A stretch of 64,000 bases of DNA from Stenotrophomonas maltophilia (GCA_002387845.1 DGLB01000002.1:47207-111206); one strand, 5' to 3'. Positions 44,903-53,971 are shown, numbered from the stretch's first letter. Notes: generated by a model from the sequence alone, not told the origin. Numbers and translations are program-made.

Positions 44903-45535
44903 ATGTCTGCGTCCCGTTCCTCCTCTGGCAAGACCCTGACCCTGCACCTGCCCGCCCACAGCCTGAAGATCGCCGGCATCGCCTTTGGCGTGGGCCTGCT
45001 GCTGTTCGTGGCGGTCTGGGCCGGCAACCGCAAGAAGGACTTCTACACCGCCGGCCCCACCCCGACCCCGCAGCAGGTGGCCGAGGTGGAACCCCTGCCC
45101 GAGCCTCTGGCGGCCGCCGCCGGCTCCAGCGACATGCCGGATGCCAAGGCTCCGCCGGTGGAGGAAGAAAAGCCGCAGCTGGTCGAGACCACGCCCCCGC
45201 CGCCGGCCGCGGCCCCTGCCCCGCTGCCCGAGGCCGCCGCCCCGCAGCCGATGGCCGCAGGCGACCGTCCGCAGCCGATCGCCGACCAGTCGCCGCCGCC
45301 CACCTACCCGCCCGCCGCGCTTCGCCGGGGCGATACCGGCAGCGTGGTGGTGCGCGTGGATGTTGATGCCACCGGCATGCCGTTCAACGCGACCATCGTG
45401 CAGCGCAGTGGTTCGCGCGACCTCGACCGCGCCGCCGTTGATGCCGTACGCCGCTGGCGCTTCATGCCGGCGCAGAGCAATGGCCAGGCGGTGCCGGGCA
45501 GCATTGAAGTGCCGTTTGATTTCAAAGCGGAATGA
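44903..45535 (+). CDS. TonB-family energy transducer
   Basis: A 210-residue TonB-like protein. The N-terminus is cytoplasmic, then one membrane anchor (about 24-42, AGIAFGVGLLLFVAVWAG). A Pro-rich periplasmic spacer (about 52-130) leads to the TonB C-terminal domain (about 130-210: YPPAALRRGDTGSVVVRVDVDATG, DRAAVDAVRRWRFMPA). I start at ATG 44903 with TAAGG upstream; the open frame extends to 44234 only as antisense of serS. It would couple the proton motive force to one of the many TonB receptors. No ExbB/ExbD genes are adjacent. Confidence 0.9.
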   Translation: MSASRSSSGKTLTLHLPAHSLKIAGIAFGVGLLLFVAVWAGNRKKDFYTAGPTPTPQQVAEVEPLPEPLAAAAGSSDMPDAKAPPVEEEKPQLVETTPPPPAAAPAPLPEAAAPQPMAAGDRPQPIADQSPPPTYPPAALRRGDTGSVVVRVDVDATGMPFNATIVQRSGSRDLDRAAVDAVRRWRFMPAQSNGQAVPGSIEVPFDFKAE

Positions 45536-45683
45536 TTCATCACCGCGTCATGCTCATGTGCAGGCGCGGCTCATCTAGCTGAACATCACAGGCAATGCAG
45601 TCACCGCGTTGACGTCGCGGTGACACTCACGCAACCGGAAGCGGGCAAGACTGCGGGCGTCAACTCGACACGAGGAGTTCGCC

Positions 45684-46262
45684 ATGAGTGTTACCCATGC
45701 CCACGACATGCACCGCTCGCCGCAGCAGCAGCGCGACGTCACCGATGATTCCGCGCGCCGCCGTACCTCTCCCTGGCTGTGGATGGCGCTGATTGTGGCG
45801 ATGTTCGCCGCTGCCCTGGTGTGGCTGCGCTACGCCAACCCCACGGACACGATGACCGCACCGGTGGGCCAGCGCATGCTGCCGGCTACAGAGACGCCAG
45901 TCGCCACCACTCCCGCCCCTGCCGCACAGCGCCAGGCCGCGCCGGCCAGCAGCGAACGTCGTGCTGTGACTGCCGTGCGCAACCGCGATGCGCGTCCGCT
46001 GGCCAGCAATGCCAAGCCGGATTACCCGGCCAGTGCGCTGCGTAACGGTTCGGAAGGCAGCGTGGTGGCCAGCCTCAACGTGGATACCCGCGGCCAGGTG
46101 ACCGATGCCAGCATCGTGCAGCGCACCGGTTCGCGTGACCGCGATCTTGATCGTGCGGTGCTGAGCACCGTGCGTGACTGGAAGTTCGAGCCGGCCATGC
46201 AGAACGGTCGTGCCGTGGCCAGCGTGGTGCGCGTACCGGTGGATTTCCGTACGCAGCGCTAA
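45684..46262 (+). CDS. Second TonB-family protein
   Basis: A 192-residue protein with one transmembrane helix (about 31-48, WLWMALIVAMFAAALVWL), a linker rich in Ala/Thr/Pro, and a TonB C-terminal domain (about 110-190: YPASALRNGSEGSVVASLNVDTRG, LDRAVLSTVRDWKFEPA). GAGG sits about 8 bases before the start. It is a shorter paralogue of the gene 148 bases upstream, and a strong terminator follows at 46288. A dedicated role with a particular receptor is possible. Confidence 0.9.
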   Translation: MSVTHAHDMHRSPQQQRDVTDDSARRRTSPWLWMALIVAMFAAALVWLRYANPTDTMTAPVGQRMLPATETPVATTPAPAAQRQAAPASSERRAVTAVRNRDARPLASNAKPDYPASALRNGSEGSVVASLNVDTRGQVTDASIVQRTGSRDRDLDRAVLSTVRDWKFEPAMQNGRAVASVVRVPVDFRTQR

Positions 46263-46287
46263 GCTGAGAAGAAACGTGTAATGAGAA

Positions 46288-46312
46288 ACGGGGCCAATGG
46301 CCCCGTTTTTTT
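46288..46312. terminator. Terminator between the TonB gene and aroA
   Basis: The stem ACGGGGCC/GGCCCCGT with loop AAT (46288-46306) is followed by seven T on the plus strand. It lies between the convergent ends of the TonB-like gene (46262) and aroA (46311), whose stop codon it touches. Confidence 0.88.
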
Positions 46313-47624
46313 ACGCCAATGACAGCCCGAACCCCGCCCCGGTCGCCAATCCATCAAAATCCGGGAACGAAGTCGCCACATTGGCAATGTCATTCACCCG
46401 CACTTCGCCGCTGCTGAGCTGGCCGGCAATCGCAAACGCCATCGCGATGCGGTGATCGCCGTGGCTTTCGATGGTGCCGCTGCCCAGCACACCACCGCCA
46501 TGAATGGTGGCCCCGTCCTCGGTTTCATCCACCTGCACGCCCAGCGCGCGCAGTCCGGTGGCCATCGCCGCCAGCCGGTCCGATTCCTTCACCCGCAGCT
46601 CGGCCGCACCGGTCACCACGGTATTGCCCTGCGCGGCTGCGGCGGCCACGAACAGCGCCGGGAACTCGTCGATCATGTCCGGCACCAACGCCTCGGGAAT
46701 CTGCGCACCGTGCAGCGGCGCGTAACGCACCACCAGGTCGGCTACGGCTTCCCCGCCCTGCTCGGCGTGGTTTTCCTCGGTGATGTCCGCCCCCATCAGG
46801 CGCAGCGCGGCCAGCAGGCCGGTGCGACGCGGGTTCAGGCCGACCTGGCGCAGGCGCAGCTCCGAACCCGGAATGATGCTGGCCGCCACCAGGAAGAACG
46901 CCGCCGAAGAGAAGTCCGCCGGCACCGCGATATCGGTGGCACGCAGGCGCTGGCCGCCGCGCAGGCGGGCCTTGCCGGGTGAGAATTCAATGTCCACCCC
47001 GAACGCACGCAGCATGCGCTCGGTGTAGTCACGGGTGGGATGCGGTTCGGTCACGGCGGTCTCGCCCTGCGCATACAGGCCGGCCAGCAGCACCGCCGAC
47101 TTGACCTGCGCGCTGGCAACCGGCGACACGAAATCGATGCCGTGCAGCGCCTGCCCGCCGTGCACGCGCAGCGGCGGCGTGCCATCCGCTTCGGTATCGA
47201 TCTTCGCGCCCATCTGCGCCAGCGGGCCGGTGACACGGCGCATCGGGCGGCGCGACAGTGACTCATCGCCCACCATCACCGAATCGAACGGCTGCGCGGC
47301 CAGCAGGCCCGCCAGCAGGCGCATGCCGGTGCCGGCGTTGCCGCAGTCCAGCGGCTCGGACGGCGCTTTCAGGCCATCCACGCCCACGCCATGCACCACG
47401 CGCTGCGACGGTGACGGCGTTTCAATGCGCACGCCCAGCTGGCTGAAAATCGCCGCGGTGGCGCGGGTGTCTTCACCTTCCAGGAAGCCGTCGACATGCG
47501 ACACGCCGTCGGCCAGCGCGGCAAACATCACCGCGCGATGGGACACGGATTTGTCGCCGGGAATGGTCAGGCTGCCCTGCAGGGGCTGGCCCTTGCGGGC
47601 GATCCAGGAAGCGGAAGCGGTCAT
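46311..47624 (-). CDS. aroA: 3-phosphoshikimate 1-carboxyvinyltransferase (EPSP synthase)
   Basis: A 437-residue EPSP synthase, the sixth step of the shikimate pathway (shikimate-3-phosphate plus PEP). Motifs are IPGDKSVSHRAVMFAALADG (about 20-39), LDCGNAGTGMRLLAG and SRRPMRRVTGPLAQMGA, followed by ESHGDHRIAMAFAIAG at the end. It follows serC and pheA on the minus strand, the arrangement usual in this family. Full length. Confidence 0.97.
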   Translation of the reverse strand: MTASASWIARKGQPLQGSLTIPGDKSVSHRAVMFAALADGVSHVDGFLEGEDTRATAAIFSQLGVRIETPSPSQRVVHGVGVDGLKAPSEPLDCGNAGTGMRLLAGLLAAQPFDSVMVGDESLSRRPMRRVTGPLAQMGAKIDTEADGTPPLRVHGGQALHGIDFVSPVASAQVKSAVLLAGLYAQGETAVTEPHPTRDYTERMLRAFGVDIEFSPGKARLRGGQRLRATDIAVPADFSSAAFFLVAASIIPGSELRLRQVGLNPRRTGLLAALRLMGADITEENHAEQGGEAVADLVVRYAPLHGAQIPEALVPDMIDEFPALFVAAAAAQGNTVVTGAAELRVKESDRLAAMATGLRALGVQVDETEDGATIHGGGVLGSGTIESHGDHRIAMAFAIAGQLSSGEVRVNDIANVATSFPDFDGLATGAGFGLSLA

Positions 47625-47688
47625 CGAAGAATCCTGTAAGGCCGCCCCGATGGGCGGCAGTCATGCGAAGTACGTGAGAGGTGAACGA

Positions 47689-48852
47689 TCAGGGCACAGC
47701 CACCGGGTACGAACCCAGCACCTTGATCTGCGCCGAATGCGCCTTGAGCTCGGCCAGCGCGGCCTGCATCGCTTCATCTTCGACATGGCCCGCCAGGTCG
47801 ATGAAGAAGCCGTATTCCCACTTGGCGTTGTGCGACGGACGCGACTCGATGCGGTTCATGCTGATGCCGTGGCGGGCAAACGGGCTGAGCACGTCGAACA
47901 GCGCGCCGGGTTTGTCGTGGATGAACACCAGCACCGAGGTGCGGTCATGGCCGGAACCGGGGAAGATGTTGCGGCCGATCACCAGGAAGCGCGTGGTGTT
48001 GTCGGCGTCGTTCTGGATCGGCTTGGTGACGACCTTCTTCAGACCGTACACGTGACCGGCGCTTTCCCCGCCAATGGCGGCGGCGTCATCGGCATTGCGG
48101 GCGCGGCGCGCGCCTTCCGCATTGCTGGACACTGGAATCTTCTCGGCCTTGGGCAGGTTGGCGCGCAGCCACGACGAGGTCTGCATGAACGACTGCGGGT
48201 GACCGTACACGCGCTCCACATCGTCCAGCCGGCCACTGCGCGACATCAGGTACTGCTGCACGCGCAGTTCCACTTCACCGCAGATCTTCAGGTTGGAGGT
48301 GAGGAACATGTCCAGGGTGATCTGGATGGTGCCCTGCCCCGAGTTCTCCACCGGTACCACGCCGAAATCGGCGTTGCCGGCTTCCACTTCCTGGAACACT
48401 TCTTCAATGCTGGCCAGCGGCAGGCCCAGTGCCGAGCGACCGAAGTGCTTGAGCACGGCCTGCTGGCTGAAGGTGCCTTCCGGGCCGAGGTAGCCGATCT
48501 TCAGCGGCTCCTGCTGGGCCAGGCAGGCCGACATGATTTCGCGGAACACGTGCACCAGCAGTTCGTCGCTGAGCGGCCCTTCGTTGCGGTCCACCACCAT
48601 GCGCAGCACCTGCGCTTCACGCTCGGGGCGGTAGTAATCCACGGCGGCAGCCAGCTTGCCCTTGGCCTTGCCGACCTGATGGGCGAACTGCGCGCGCTCG
48701 GCGATCAGAGACTGGATGCTGCGGTCGATCTGATCGATCTTGGCGCGCACATCGGACAGCACCGGCGTGGCAACAGCGGGAGAGGTCTCAGCCTTGGCCT
48801 TCTTGGCCGGTTTGGCGGCACTGGCCTTGGGCTTGGCGGGTTTGTTGGCCAT
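47689..48852 (-). CDS. pheA: Bifunctional chorismate mutase / prephenate dehydratase (P-protein)
   Basis: A 387-residue bifunctional enzyme for phenylalanine synthesis. It has a Lys/Ala-rich N-terminal extension (about 1-30) and a chorismate mutase domain (about 32-115, VRAKIDQIDRSIQSLIAERAQFA). The prephenate dehydratase domain runs from about 118 to 295 (GYLGPEGTFSQQAVLKHFG, DFGVVPVENSGQGTI). A C-terminal ACT regulatory domain (ESRPSHNAKWEYGFFIDLAGH) probably mediates feedback by phenylalanine. GGAG is 5 bases before the ATG. The lysine-rich leader is longer than usual. It lies between serC and aroA. Confidence 0.96.
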   Translation of the reverse strand: MANKPAKPKASAAKPAKKAKAETSPAVATPVLSDVRAKIDQIDRSIQSLIAERAQFAHQVGKAKGKLAAAVDYYRPEREAQVLRMVVDRNEGPLSDELLVHVFREIMSACLAQQEPLKIGYLGPEGTFSQQAVLKHFGRSALGLPLASIEEVFQEVEAGNADFGVVPVENSGQGTIQITLDMFLTSNLKICGEVELRVQQYLMSRSGRLDDVERVYGHPQSFMQTSSWLRANLPKAEKIPVSSNAEGARRARNADDAAAIGGESAGHVYGLKKVVTKPIQNDADNTTRFLVIGRNIFPGSGHDRTSVLVFIHDKPGALFDVLSPFARHGISMNRIESRPSHNAKWEYGFFIDLAGHVEDEAMQAALAELKAHSAQIKVLGSYPVAVP

Positions 48853-48903
48853 GTCGGCTCCAGGTACGGTGGGGCCACGCGGGCCCCGGTCAAAACAGAA
48901 GTG

Positions 48904-49989
48904 TCAGCCGTTGCGCTGCTGGAAGTCGCGCATGAAGGCCACCAGGGCCTGCGCGCCTTCCACCGGCATGGCGTTGTACAGCGAAGCACGGATGCCGCCC
49001 ACGGCCTTGTGGCCCTTCAGCGCCAGCAGGCCGGCCGCCTTGGATTCGCTCACGAAACGCGCGGTCAGCGTGTCATCCGGCAGGAAGAACGGAATGTTCA
49101 TGCGCGAACGCACCGACGGCACCACCTCGTTGCGGTAGAAGCCCCCGGAGGCATCGATGGCGTCATACACCAGCGCGGCCTTGGTCGCGTTGCGACGGGC
49201 GAATTCCGCCACCCCGCCCTGCGCCAGCATCCACTGGAACATCAGCCCGGCCAGATACCAGTTCCAGGTTGGCGGGGTGTTGAGCATGGAGTCGCGCGCC
49301 ACGTGCGAGCGGTAGTCGAAGATGTCCGCGCGCGGCTGGCCAGCGCGTTCCAGCAGGTCGCGGCGCACGATCACCACCGACACGCCGACCGGGCCCAGGT
49401 TTTTCTGCGCACCGGCATAGATCAGGCCATAGCGCGAGACGTCGATGGGTTCGCTGGCGATGGACGAGCTGAAATCGGCAAACAACGGCACGTTGCCCAC
49501 CTCCGGCGTATCCCGGAACTCCACGCCATGAATGGTTTCGTTGGCGGTGATGTGCACGAAGGCGGCATCCGGCGACAGCTGCCAGCTGCTGCGTGCGGGA
49601 ATGTCGTGGAAGCCGCCGGCTTCGCTGCTGGCAGCCACGTGCGCGTTGACGTAGTGGCCGACCTGCTTGATCGCGGTTTTGCCCCAGTGACCGGTCACGA
49701 CGTAGTCGCAGGTCTGGCCGGGCGCGGCGAAATTCAGCGCCAGCAGCGCCTGCTGGGTGGTGGCCCCGCCGGCCAGGAACAGCACGGCATAGTCATCGGG
49801 GATGCCGATCAGCGTGCGCAGGTCGGCTTCGGCCTGGGCCGCGACCGCCATGAACTCCGGGCCACGGTGGCTCATCTCGACGATGGAGGCCCCGGCACCG
49901 TTCCATTCCAACATTTCCGCCTGCGCCTGGCGCAGGACCGATTCCGGCAGGGTTGCTGGGCCGGCACTGAAATTGAACGCGCGCGTCAT
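48904..49989 (-). CDS. serC: Phosphoserine aminotransferase
   Basis: A 361-residue class V PLP aminotransferase converting 3-phosphohydroxypyruvate to phosphoserine (also used in pyridoxal phosphate synthesis). The start [19 protein letters not shown] at 49989, with AGGTG upstream, is the conserved N-terminus; a 14-residue extension is rejected. The PLP lysine is in [16 protein letters not shown], and [17 protein letters not shown] lies in the cofactor site. It leads the serC-pheA-aroA set. Confidence 0.97.
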   Translation of the reverse strand: MTRAFNFSAGPATLPESVLRQAQAEMLEWNGAGASIVEMSHRGPEFMAVAAQAEADLRTLIGIPDDYAVLFLAGGATTQQALLALNFAAPGQTCDYVVTGHWGKTAIKQVGHYVNAHVAASSEAGGFHDIPARSSWQLSPDAAFVHITANETIHGVEFRDTPEVGNVPLFADFSSSIASEPIDVSRYGLIYAGAQKNLGPVGVSVVIVRRDLLERAGQPRADIFDYRSHVARDSMLNTPPTWNWYLAGLMFQWMLAQGGVAEFARRNATKAALVYDAIDASGGFYRNEVVPSVRSRMNIPFFLPDDTLTARFVSESKAAGLLALKGHKAVGGIRASLYNAMPVEGAQALVAFMRDFQQRNG

Positions 49990-50078
49990 GTCACACCTAT
50001 GGGGCAAGACCCCTAGTATGCCGCAGCGCACCAGCGTTTAGGCCTTGCCGCACAAGGCGAAATTGGTTGCGTTTGAAT

Positions 50079-50876
50079 CTATCGCGCGCCAAACAACAAC
50101 AACAGGCTGATCACGCCACCGAGCAGCAGCGCGCTGCCCAGCAGCCATGGCCAGCGACTTACCCGGCGCGGCACCGTCGGTGCCTCCACCGCAGCAACCG
50201 GCTCCAGATCGTCCTCTTCCTCGCTCGCCACCCGCTTGCTGCTGTCGTGGGGCACTTCCAGCACGAAACGGTGCTGGGCATCGAACACCAGCTGGTCGCC
50301 GGGCTGCAACCAGCAATGGCGGACGCTGACGCCGTTGACCCGGGTGGATTCGCCGGATCCCAGGTCGCGCAGCAGCAGGCGATCACCGTGACGCTCCAGC
50401 CGCGCATGCTGCTCGGCAAAGGCCGGGTCGTCGATCAGGATGTCCGAATCCGCACCACGCCCGATCACCCGCGGACGGTCCAGGGTGAAGCTGCGGCCAT
50501 GGTGCTGCCCGCCCACGCCACGCAGCAGGCGCGGGTCCTCGCCCTGCTCGTCACTGCGCGCCGGCGCATGCTGCAGCGCCTCGCACGGCCCCTGGATCAG
50601 CATTTCCACGCCATCGGCATAGACCGCGTCGCCCGGGCGCAGCAGCGCCATGCGCCGCACCGGCCGCCCGTTGACGTGGATGCCGCGCATGCCATTGGCC
50701 ACCTGCAGCCACAGGCCACGGTCATCCAGGCAGAACTGGGCCAGCAGCAGGGTGCCGACCGCCTCCCCGCCGAGCCGGACACTGCCGGAAGCATGGCGCA
50801 CGATGCGTTGCACCCCGGGCCGCAGCGGCTGGTCGGGGTGTTGGCGTTGGGTAAAGTGAACTAGCAGGTTCTGCAC
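50079..50876 (-). CDS. FHA-domain protein with C-terminal membrane anchor
   Basis: About 265 residues if started at GTG 50876 (VQNLLVHFTQ); the frame runs to 50990, but that extension overlaps the neighbouring promoter and reads as low-complexity. Two FHA-type modules are visible. The first is degenerate (about 25-90, ending HVNGRPVRRMALLRPGDAVYADG). The second is canonical (about 130-205: VIGRGADSDILIDDPAFAEQHARL, LLRDLGSGESTRVNG). FHA domains bind phosphothreonine proteins. A C-terminal helix (WPWLLGSALLLGGVISLLLLF) anchors it, with the FHA modules in the cytoplasm. The partner is unknown; no kinase is nearby. Confidence 0.82.
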   Translation of the reverse strand: MQNLLVHFTQRQHPDQPLRPGVQRIVRHASGSVRLGGEAVGTLLLAQFCLDDRGLWLQVANGMRGIHVNGRPVRRMALLRPGDAVYADGVEMLIQGPCEALQHAPARSDEQGEDPRLLRGVGGQHHGRSFTLDRPRVIGRGADSDILIDDPAFAEQHARLERHGDRLLLRDLGSGESTRVNGVSVRHCWLQPGDQLVFDAQHRFVLEVPHDSSKRVASEEEDDLEPVAAVEAPTVPRRVSRWPWLLGSALLLGGVISLLLLFGAR

Positions 50877-50992
50877 GCGGCGCAGCCTATCAGGTTGCCT
50901 GTCCGGGAAGAAGAAGTGTGACGCGCCTCTTGGCGGGATGGCTGACCCTGCGCACAATGCAGACCCTTCCCCGCCACCTGCCAGGAGCACAC

Positions 50993-51268
50993 ATGTCCAG
51001 GATCGATATCTCCCACGCCCACAGCCTCAGCAACGACGCCGCACGCCAGGCCATCGACGCCATGGCCGCCAAGCTGACCGAGAAGTTCCAGGTGCGCAGC
51101 AGCTGGGCCGGCGACGTGCTCAGCTTCAACGGCTCTGGTGTGGACGGCGCGATCAAGCTGGTGCCGGGCGCGGTCAACGTGGTGGCCGAGCTGGGATTCC
51201 CCGTCTCGATGATGAAGGCCATGGTGGAAAGCCAGATCAGGGACGTGCTGAAGGAAAAGCTGGGCTGA
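50993..51268 (+). CDS. Polyhydroxyalkanoic acid system family protein
   Basis: A 91-residue protein of the PHA_gran_rgn family: MSRIDISHAHSLSNDAARQAID, then LTEKFQVRSSWAGDVLSFNGSGVDGAI and a helix ending VESQIRDVLKEKLG. AGGAG lies 5 bases before ATG 50993. Members are found beside polyhydroxyalkanoate granule genes, though exact function is unsettled. It is followed 77 bases later by a phasin-like gene on the same strand. Confidence 0.88.
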   Translation: MSRIDISHAHSLSNDAARQAIDAMAAKLTEKFQVRSSWAGDVLSFNGSGVDGAIKLVPGAVNVVAELGFPVSMMKAMVESQIRDVLKEKLG

Positions 51269-51345
51269 ACCAGCGCCGCGCCGTCACGCCGTTCAACGGC
51301 GGGGCTGGCTAGGATCAAGGGGTGGCCACTCACAGGAATCGCCCC

Positions 51346-51837
51346 ATGACCTCACACGACGACTTCGATGACCGCAGCAGCGACGAAAAGCCTTCGCTGC
51401 AGGACCAGGCCGAGCGCTTCTCGCGCAAGCTGACCGATTCGGCCCAGCAGGTCTGGCTGGCCGGGCTGGGCGCGTTCGGTCGCGCACAGGCCGAGGGCAG
51501 CCGCTTCTTCGACAACCTGGTCAAGGAAGGCGAAGCCATTGATGCCCGCAACCGCGAGCGCAGCGGCGACGCGCCACGCTGGCGCGACAATGTGGAAGAG
51601 CAGCTTGGCGAGGCCCGCGAGAAAGCGGCCGGCACCTGGGACAAGGTCGAGAAAGCCTTTGACGACCGGGTCCAGGGCGTGCTCAAGCGCCTGCACATTC
51701 CGACCGGCGAAGACGTGGCGGCCCTGAACGCCCGGATCGATGCGCTCAATGCCCGCCTCAATCGCGCCGAAGCCCGCGCTGCTTCGCCCAGCGACGATCC
51801 GGCCCCGGGTTCGCACCAGTCCCCCGGCGGTGCCTGA
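51346..51837 (+). CDS. Phasin-family (PhaF/PhaI-type) granule protein
   Basis: A 163-residue protein starting at ATG 51346 with AGGAA 8 bases upstream. The segment SRKLTDSAQQVWLAGLGAFGRAQAEGSRFFDNLVKEGEAI (about 30-70) is the phasin signature. A helical C-terminus with heptad-like ALNARIDALNARLNRAEAR (about 125-143) suggests oligomerisation. Phasins coat polyhydroxyalkanoate granules; no PHA synthase gene is in the window. Confidence 0.9.
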   Translation: MTSHDDFDDRSSDEKPSLQDQAERFSRKLTDSAQQVWLAGLGAFGRAQAEGSRFFDNLVKEGEAIDARNRERSGDAPRWRDNVEEQLGEAREKAAGTWDKVEKAFDDRVQGVLKRLHIPTGEDVAALNARIDALNARLNRAEARAASPSDDPAPGSHQSPGGA

Positions 51838-51884
51838 GCGGCAACCGTACGCCTACGGATTGAATTGTTGCAAAGCAGCAGAAG

Positions 51885-51969
51885 TTTGTTGACAATCGAA
51901 CTCGACCCGCCAATCCCTGTGTTTGCCGATTGTTCCCTCCCCTCTCGGCTCCGGATTGGCGGGTTTTTT
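51885..51969 (+). ncRNA. Possible small RNA or long-loop terminator
   Basis: A TTGACA at 51889-51894 is followed by an 11-base arm CCCGCCAATCC (51906-51916), a 36-base interior and the perfect complementary arm GGATTGGCGGG (51953-51963) with six T directly after. It is either the terminator of the phasin gene with an unusually long loop or a short independent transcript. No good -10 hexamer was found, so the RNA call is tentative. Confidence 0.35.
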
Positions 51970-52119
51970 GTTGCCTGCCGAAAAGCGCGGCACAAAGTGA
52001 GACATTCGTCACCCAGGGTGCCGAAGCCGGTCAAAAAAAACTGAAAACGACACCACGCAGACGGCGTCGGGCGCATATACACTGTCCCGACGCACTCCGT
52101 GTTCATTCTCTAGCACCTC

Positions 52120-53190
52120 ATGTTCTCCTGGATTCTGGCTCTGCTGTTGGCCCTTGTCGTCTGGTCTCTGGCGACCGCCTATTTCTGGCTGGTCAAACGC
52201 CGCCGCAAGGAGCTCAAGCTCGGGCTGACTGCCCTGGCCGGCATGCATTGGCGCGACTTTTCCGAGATCGTCAAACGCGCCATGCGCGAACAGCGCGGCC
52301 TGGCCGACGTGCCCGACGAAGACGAAGACCACCGCGAACCGCGCAGCGACTTCCTGATGGAAGACCCGCAGCACAAGCGCTGGCTGGTGGCCTGCAAGCA
52401 TGGCCTGGCCTACCGCATCGGTCCGGCGGCGGTGAATGAACTGGGTACGGCCGCGCGTCTGGCCGGGGCCAAGGGCGGCATCCTGATCACCGAAGGCCAG
52501 GTCCAGCGCGACGGACGTGCCGCGGCTGAAAAGCAGGGGGTCGAGGTGCTGGACGGCCAGTTGCTGTGGCCGATGCTGATTCCCTACCTGCCCGGCGACA
52601 TGGAGTCGGCGGTGAAGAAGGCGGCACGCCGCGAGGCCGTGCGGCGCATTTCCATTGCCGCGCTGGGGTCGCTGACGCTCGGGCTGCTGGTCGGCATGAG
52701 CTACCTGACCACGCGCTTGGACAATACGCCGGCCGTGCCGGCTCCGGCTCCGGCTCCAGCCCAGACGAGCGCGCCTGCCCCCGCCGCGCCGGTCGCAGAC
52801 GTGACTCCCCCGTCCGCTCCCCCGGCCAATGCAGCGCCCGCTTCGGCTCCGCCTGCAGCCGCCGCTGCCACCCCGGCAGCAGCGACCCAGCACGCTGGCC
52901 ACTCGCCGGGCAGCATCCTTGGCACCGACGGCGACCCGGACGCGGCCACCCTCGCCCAGTACCGGCGCGAGCTGGCGCAGAACGTGGGCAAGCAGTCCGG
53001 CGTGCTCAGCGCGTTCTGGCAGACCAGCCAGACCCTTGCCGTGAACCGCAGTGAAGAGATTGATGCGGTGTGGCCGCTGATCTGTACCGAAGTGAAGCGC
53101 TATCCGGCGTTGCGCACGGTGCGCGTGCAGCTTAATCCACGCCCCGGTACGGAAGAGCCGGTGCGCTGGAGGCAGTGCGCCACGTCGTGA
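52120..53190 (+). CDS. Membrane-anchored Mrr-like (PD-(D/E)XK) restriction-endonuclease-fold protein
   Basis: A 356-residue protein with an N-terminal helix (about 3-24) and then a domain like Mrr-type nucleases (about 40-160). The latter contains MHWRDFSEIVKRAMREQRG, Asp77 in RSDFLM, and Lys93 in WLVACKHG, where Mrr proteins usually have QCK, then GAKGGILITEGQVQRDGRAAAEKQGVEVLDG. A second helix lies at about 177-197, followed by a 60-residue Pro/Ala linker and a C-terminal globular part (about 265-356). A DNA role is possible but the D-x-CK-H site is atypical and could be inactive. It has no operon partner. Confidence 0.75.
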   Translation: MFSWILALLLALVVWSLATAYFWLVKRRRKELKLGLTALAGMHWRDFSEIVKRAMREQRGLADVPDEDEDHREPRSDFLMEDPQHKRWLVACKHGLAYRIGPAAVNELGTAARLAGAKGGILITEGQVQRDGRAAAEKQGVEVLDGQLLWPMLIPYLPGDMESAVKKAARREAVRRISIAALGSLTLGLLVGMSYLTTRLDNTPAVPAPAPAPAQTSAPAPAAPVADVTPPSAPPANAAPASAPPAAAAATPAAATQHAGHSPGSILGTDGDPDAATLAQYRRELAQNVGKQSGVLSAFWQTSQTLAVNRSEEIDAVWPLICTEVKRYPALRTVRVQLNPRPGTEEPVRWRQCATS

Positions 53191-53205
53191 TGGTCGTTGC
53201 CGGGG

Positions 53206-53934
53206 TTACCGCGCCCCGGGCGCGAACCGGGCGACCAGATCCCAGGCATCGCCCAGGAACATCTGCTTCACCCGGGTGATCGGCAGTTCGCCCCGCCACG
53301 TATGACGGTCGATCACCAGGCACGCCGTGCCGGTCTTCACCTTCAGCAACCCCGCTGCTGGGGCATCCGCGCCCCACGCGCTGATGCGGTGCTGCGCCCG
53401 CGTCCACGACACGTTCTGCAACAGCCAGCTGCCCGGTGCCATCACCGCGAAATCCACCTGCAGCGCTTCCGGCACGCCGTCTGGATTGATCAACCGGTGC
53501 TCCAGCGCGAACGGCTGGCCGTCGGCCAGATGCAGGCAGCGGATGGCCAGCAGCATGCGTCCGCCCGATAACGCCATCTCGTCTTCGTTGGCCGGGTCGG
53601 CGCGGCGATGCGCCCGGTCCAGCAACTGGTACCCATACGTATGCCCGCGCGCACCCACGGCCATGGCGATGTCGGGAATCTCCAGCGCCACCTGTTCCAG
53701 ATGCGGCGGCTGCCGCGCCACGAACGACCCGGCGCGCCGACGACGCTCGATCATCCCGCTTTCAGCCAAGGCGGTGAGCACCTTGTTCACGGTCATGCGC
53801 GAGCAGCCGTACTGCTCCATCAGCTCATGTTCGTAGGGAATGCGAAAACCCGGCTGCCACTGCCCACTGAGGATGCGGCCTTCCAGATCCTCACGGATAC
53901 GCTGGTTGAGAGTGAGTGCTTTCTTGCCCGTCAC
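53206..53934 (-). CDS. hutC: HutC, GntR/UTRA repressor of histidine utilisation
   Basis: A 242-residue GntR-family regulator with an N-terminal winged helix (about 8-75: RIREDLEGRILSGQWQPGFRIPYEHELMEQYGCSR in segments, then MTVNKVLTALAESGMI) and a C-terminal UTRA ligand domain. HutC represses hut genes and is released by urocanate. It lies 37 bases downstream of hutF on the same strand, so it is probably autoregulated through the hutF promoter. A HutC-like site lies at 55385-55394. Confidence 0.95.
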   Translation of the reverse strand: MTGKKALTLNQRIREDLEGRILSGQWQPGFRIPYEHELMEQYGCSRMTVNKVLTALAESGMIERRRRAGSFVARQPPHLEQVALEIPDIAMAVGARGHTYGYQLLDRAHRRADPANEDEMALSGGRMLLAIRCLHLADGQPFALEHRLINPDGVPEALQVDFAVMAPGSWLLQNVSWTRAQHRISAWGADAPAAGLLKVKTGTACLVIDRHTWRGELPITRVKQMFLGDAWDLVARFAPGAR

Positions 53935-53971
53935 GCGGAAATCCTGATCAATCGAGTCACGGGGCGGGTGT

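Noticed and set aside
47035..50016. 993-residue plus-strand open frame
   Set aside because: Antisense to aroA, pheA and serC, three conserved housekeeping genes.
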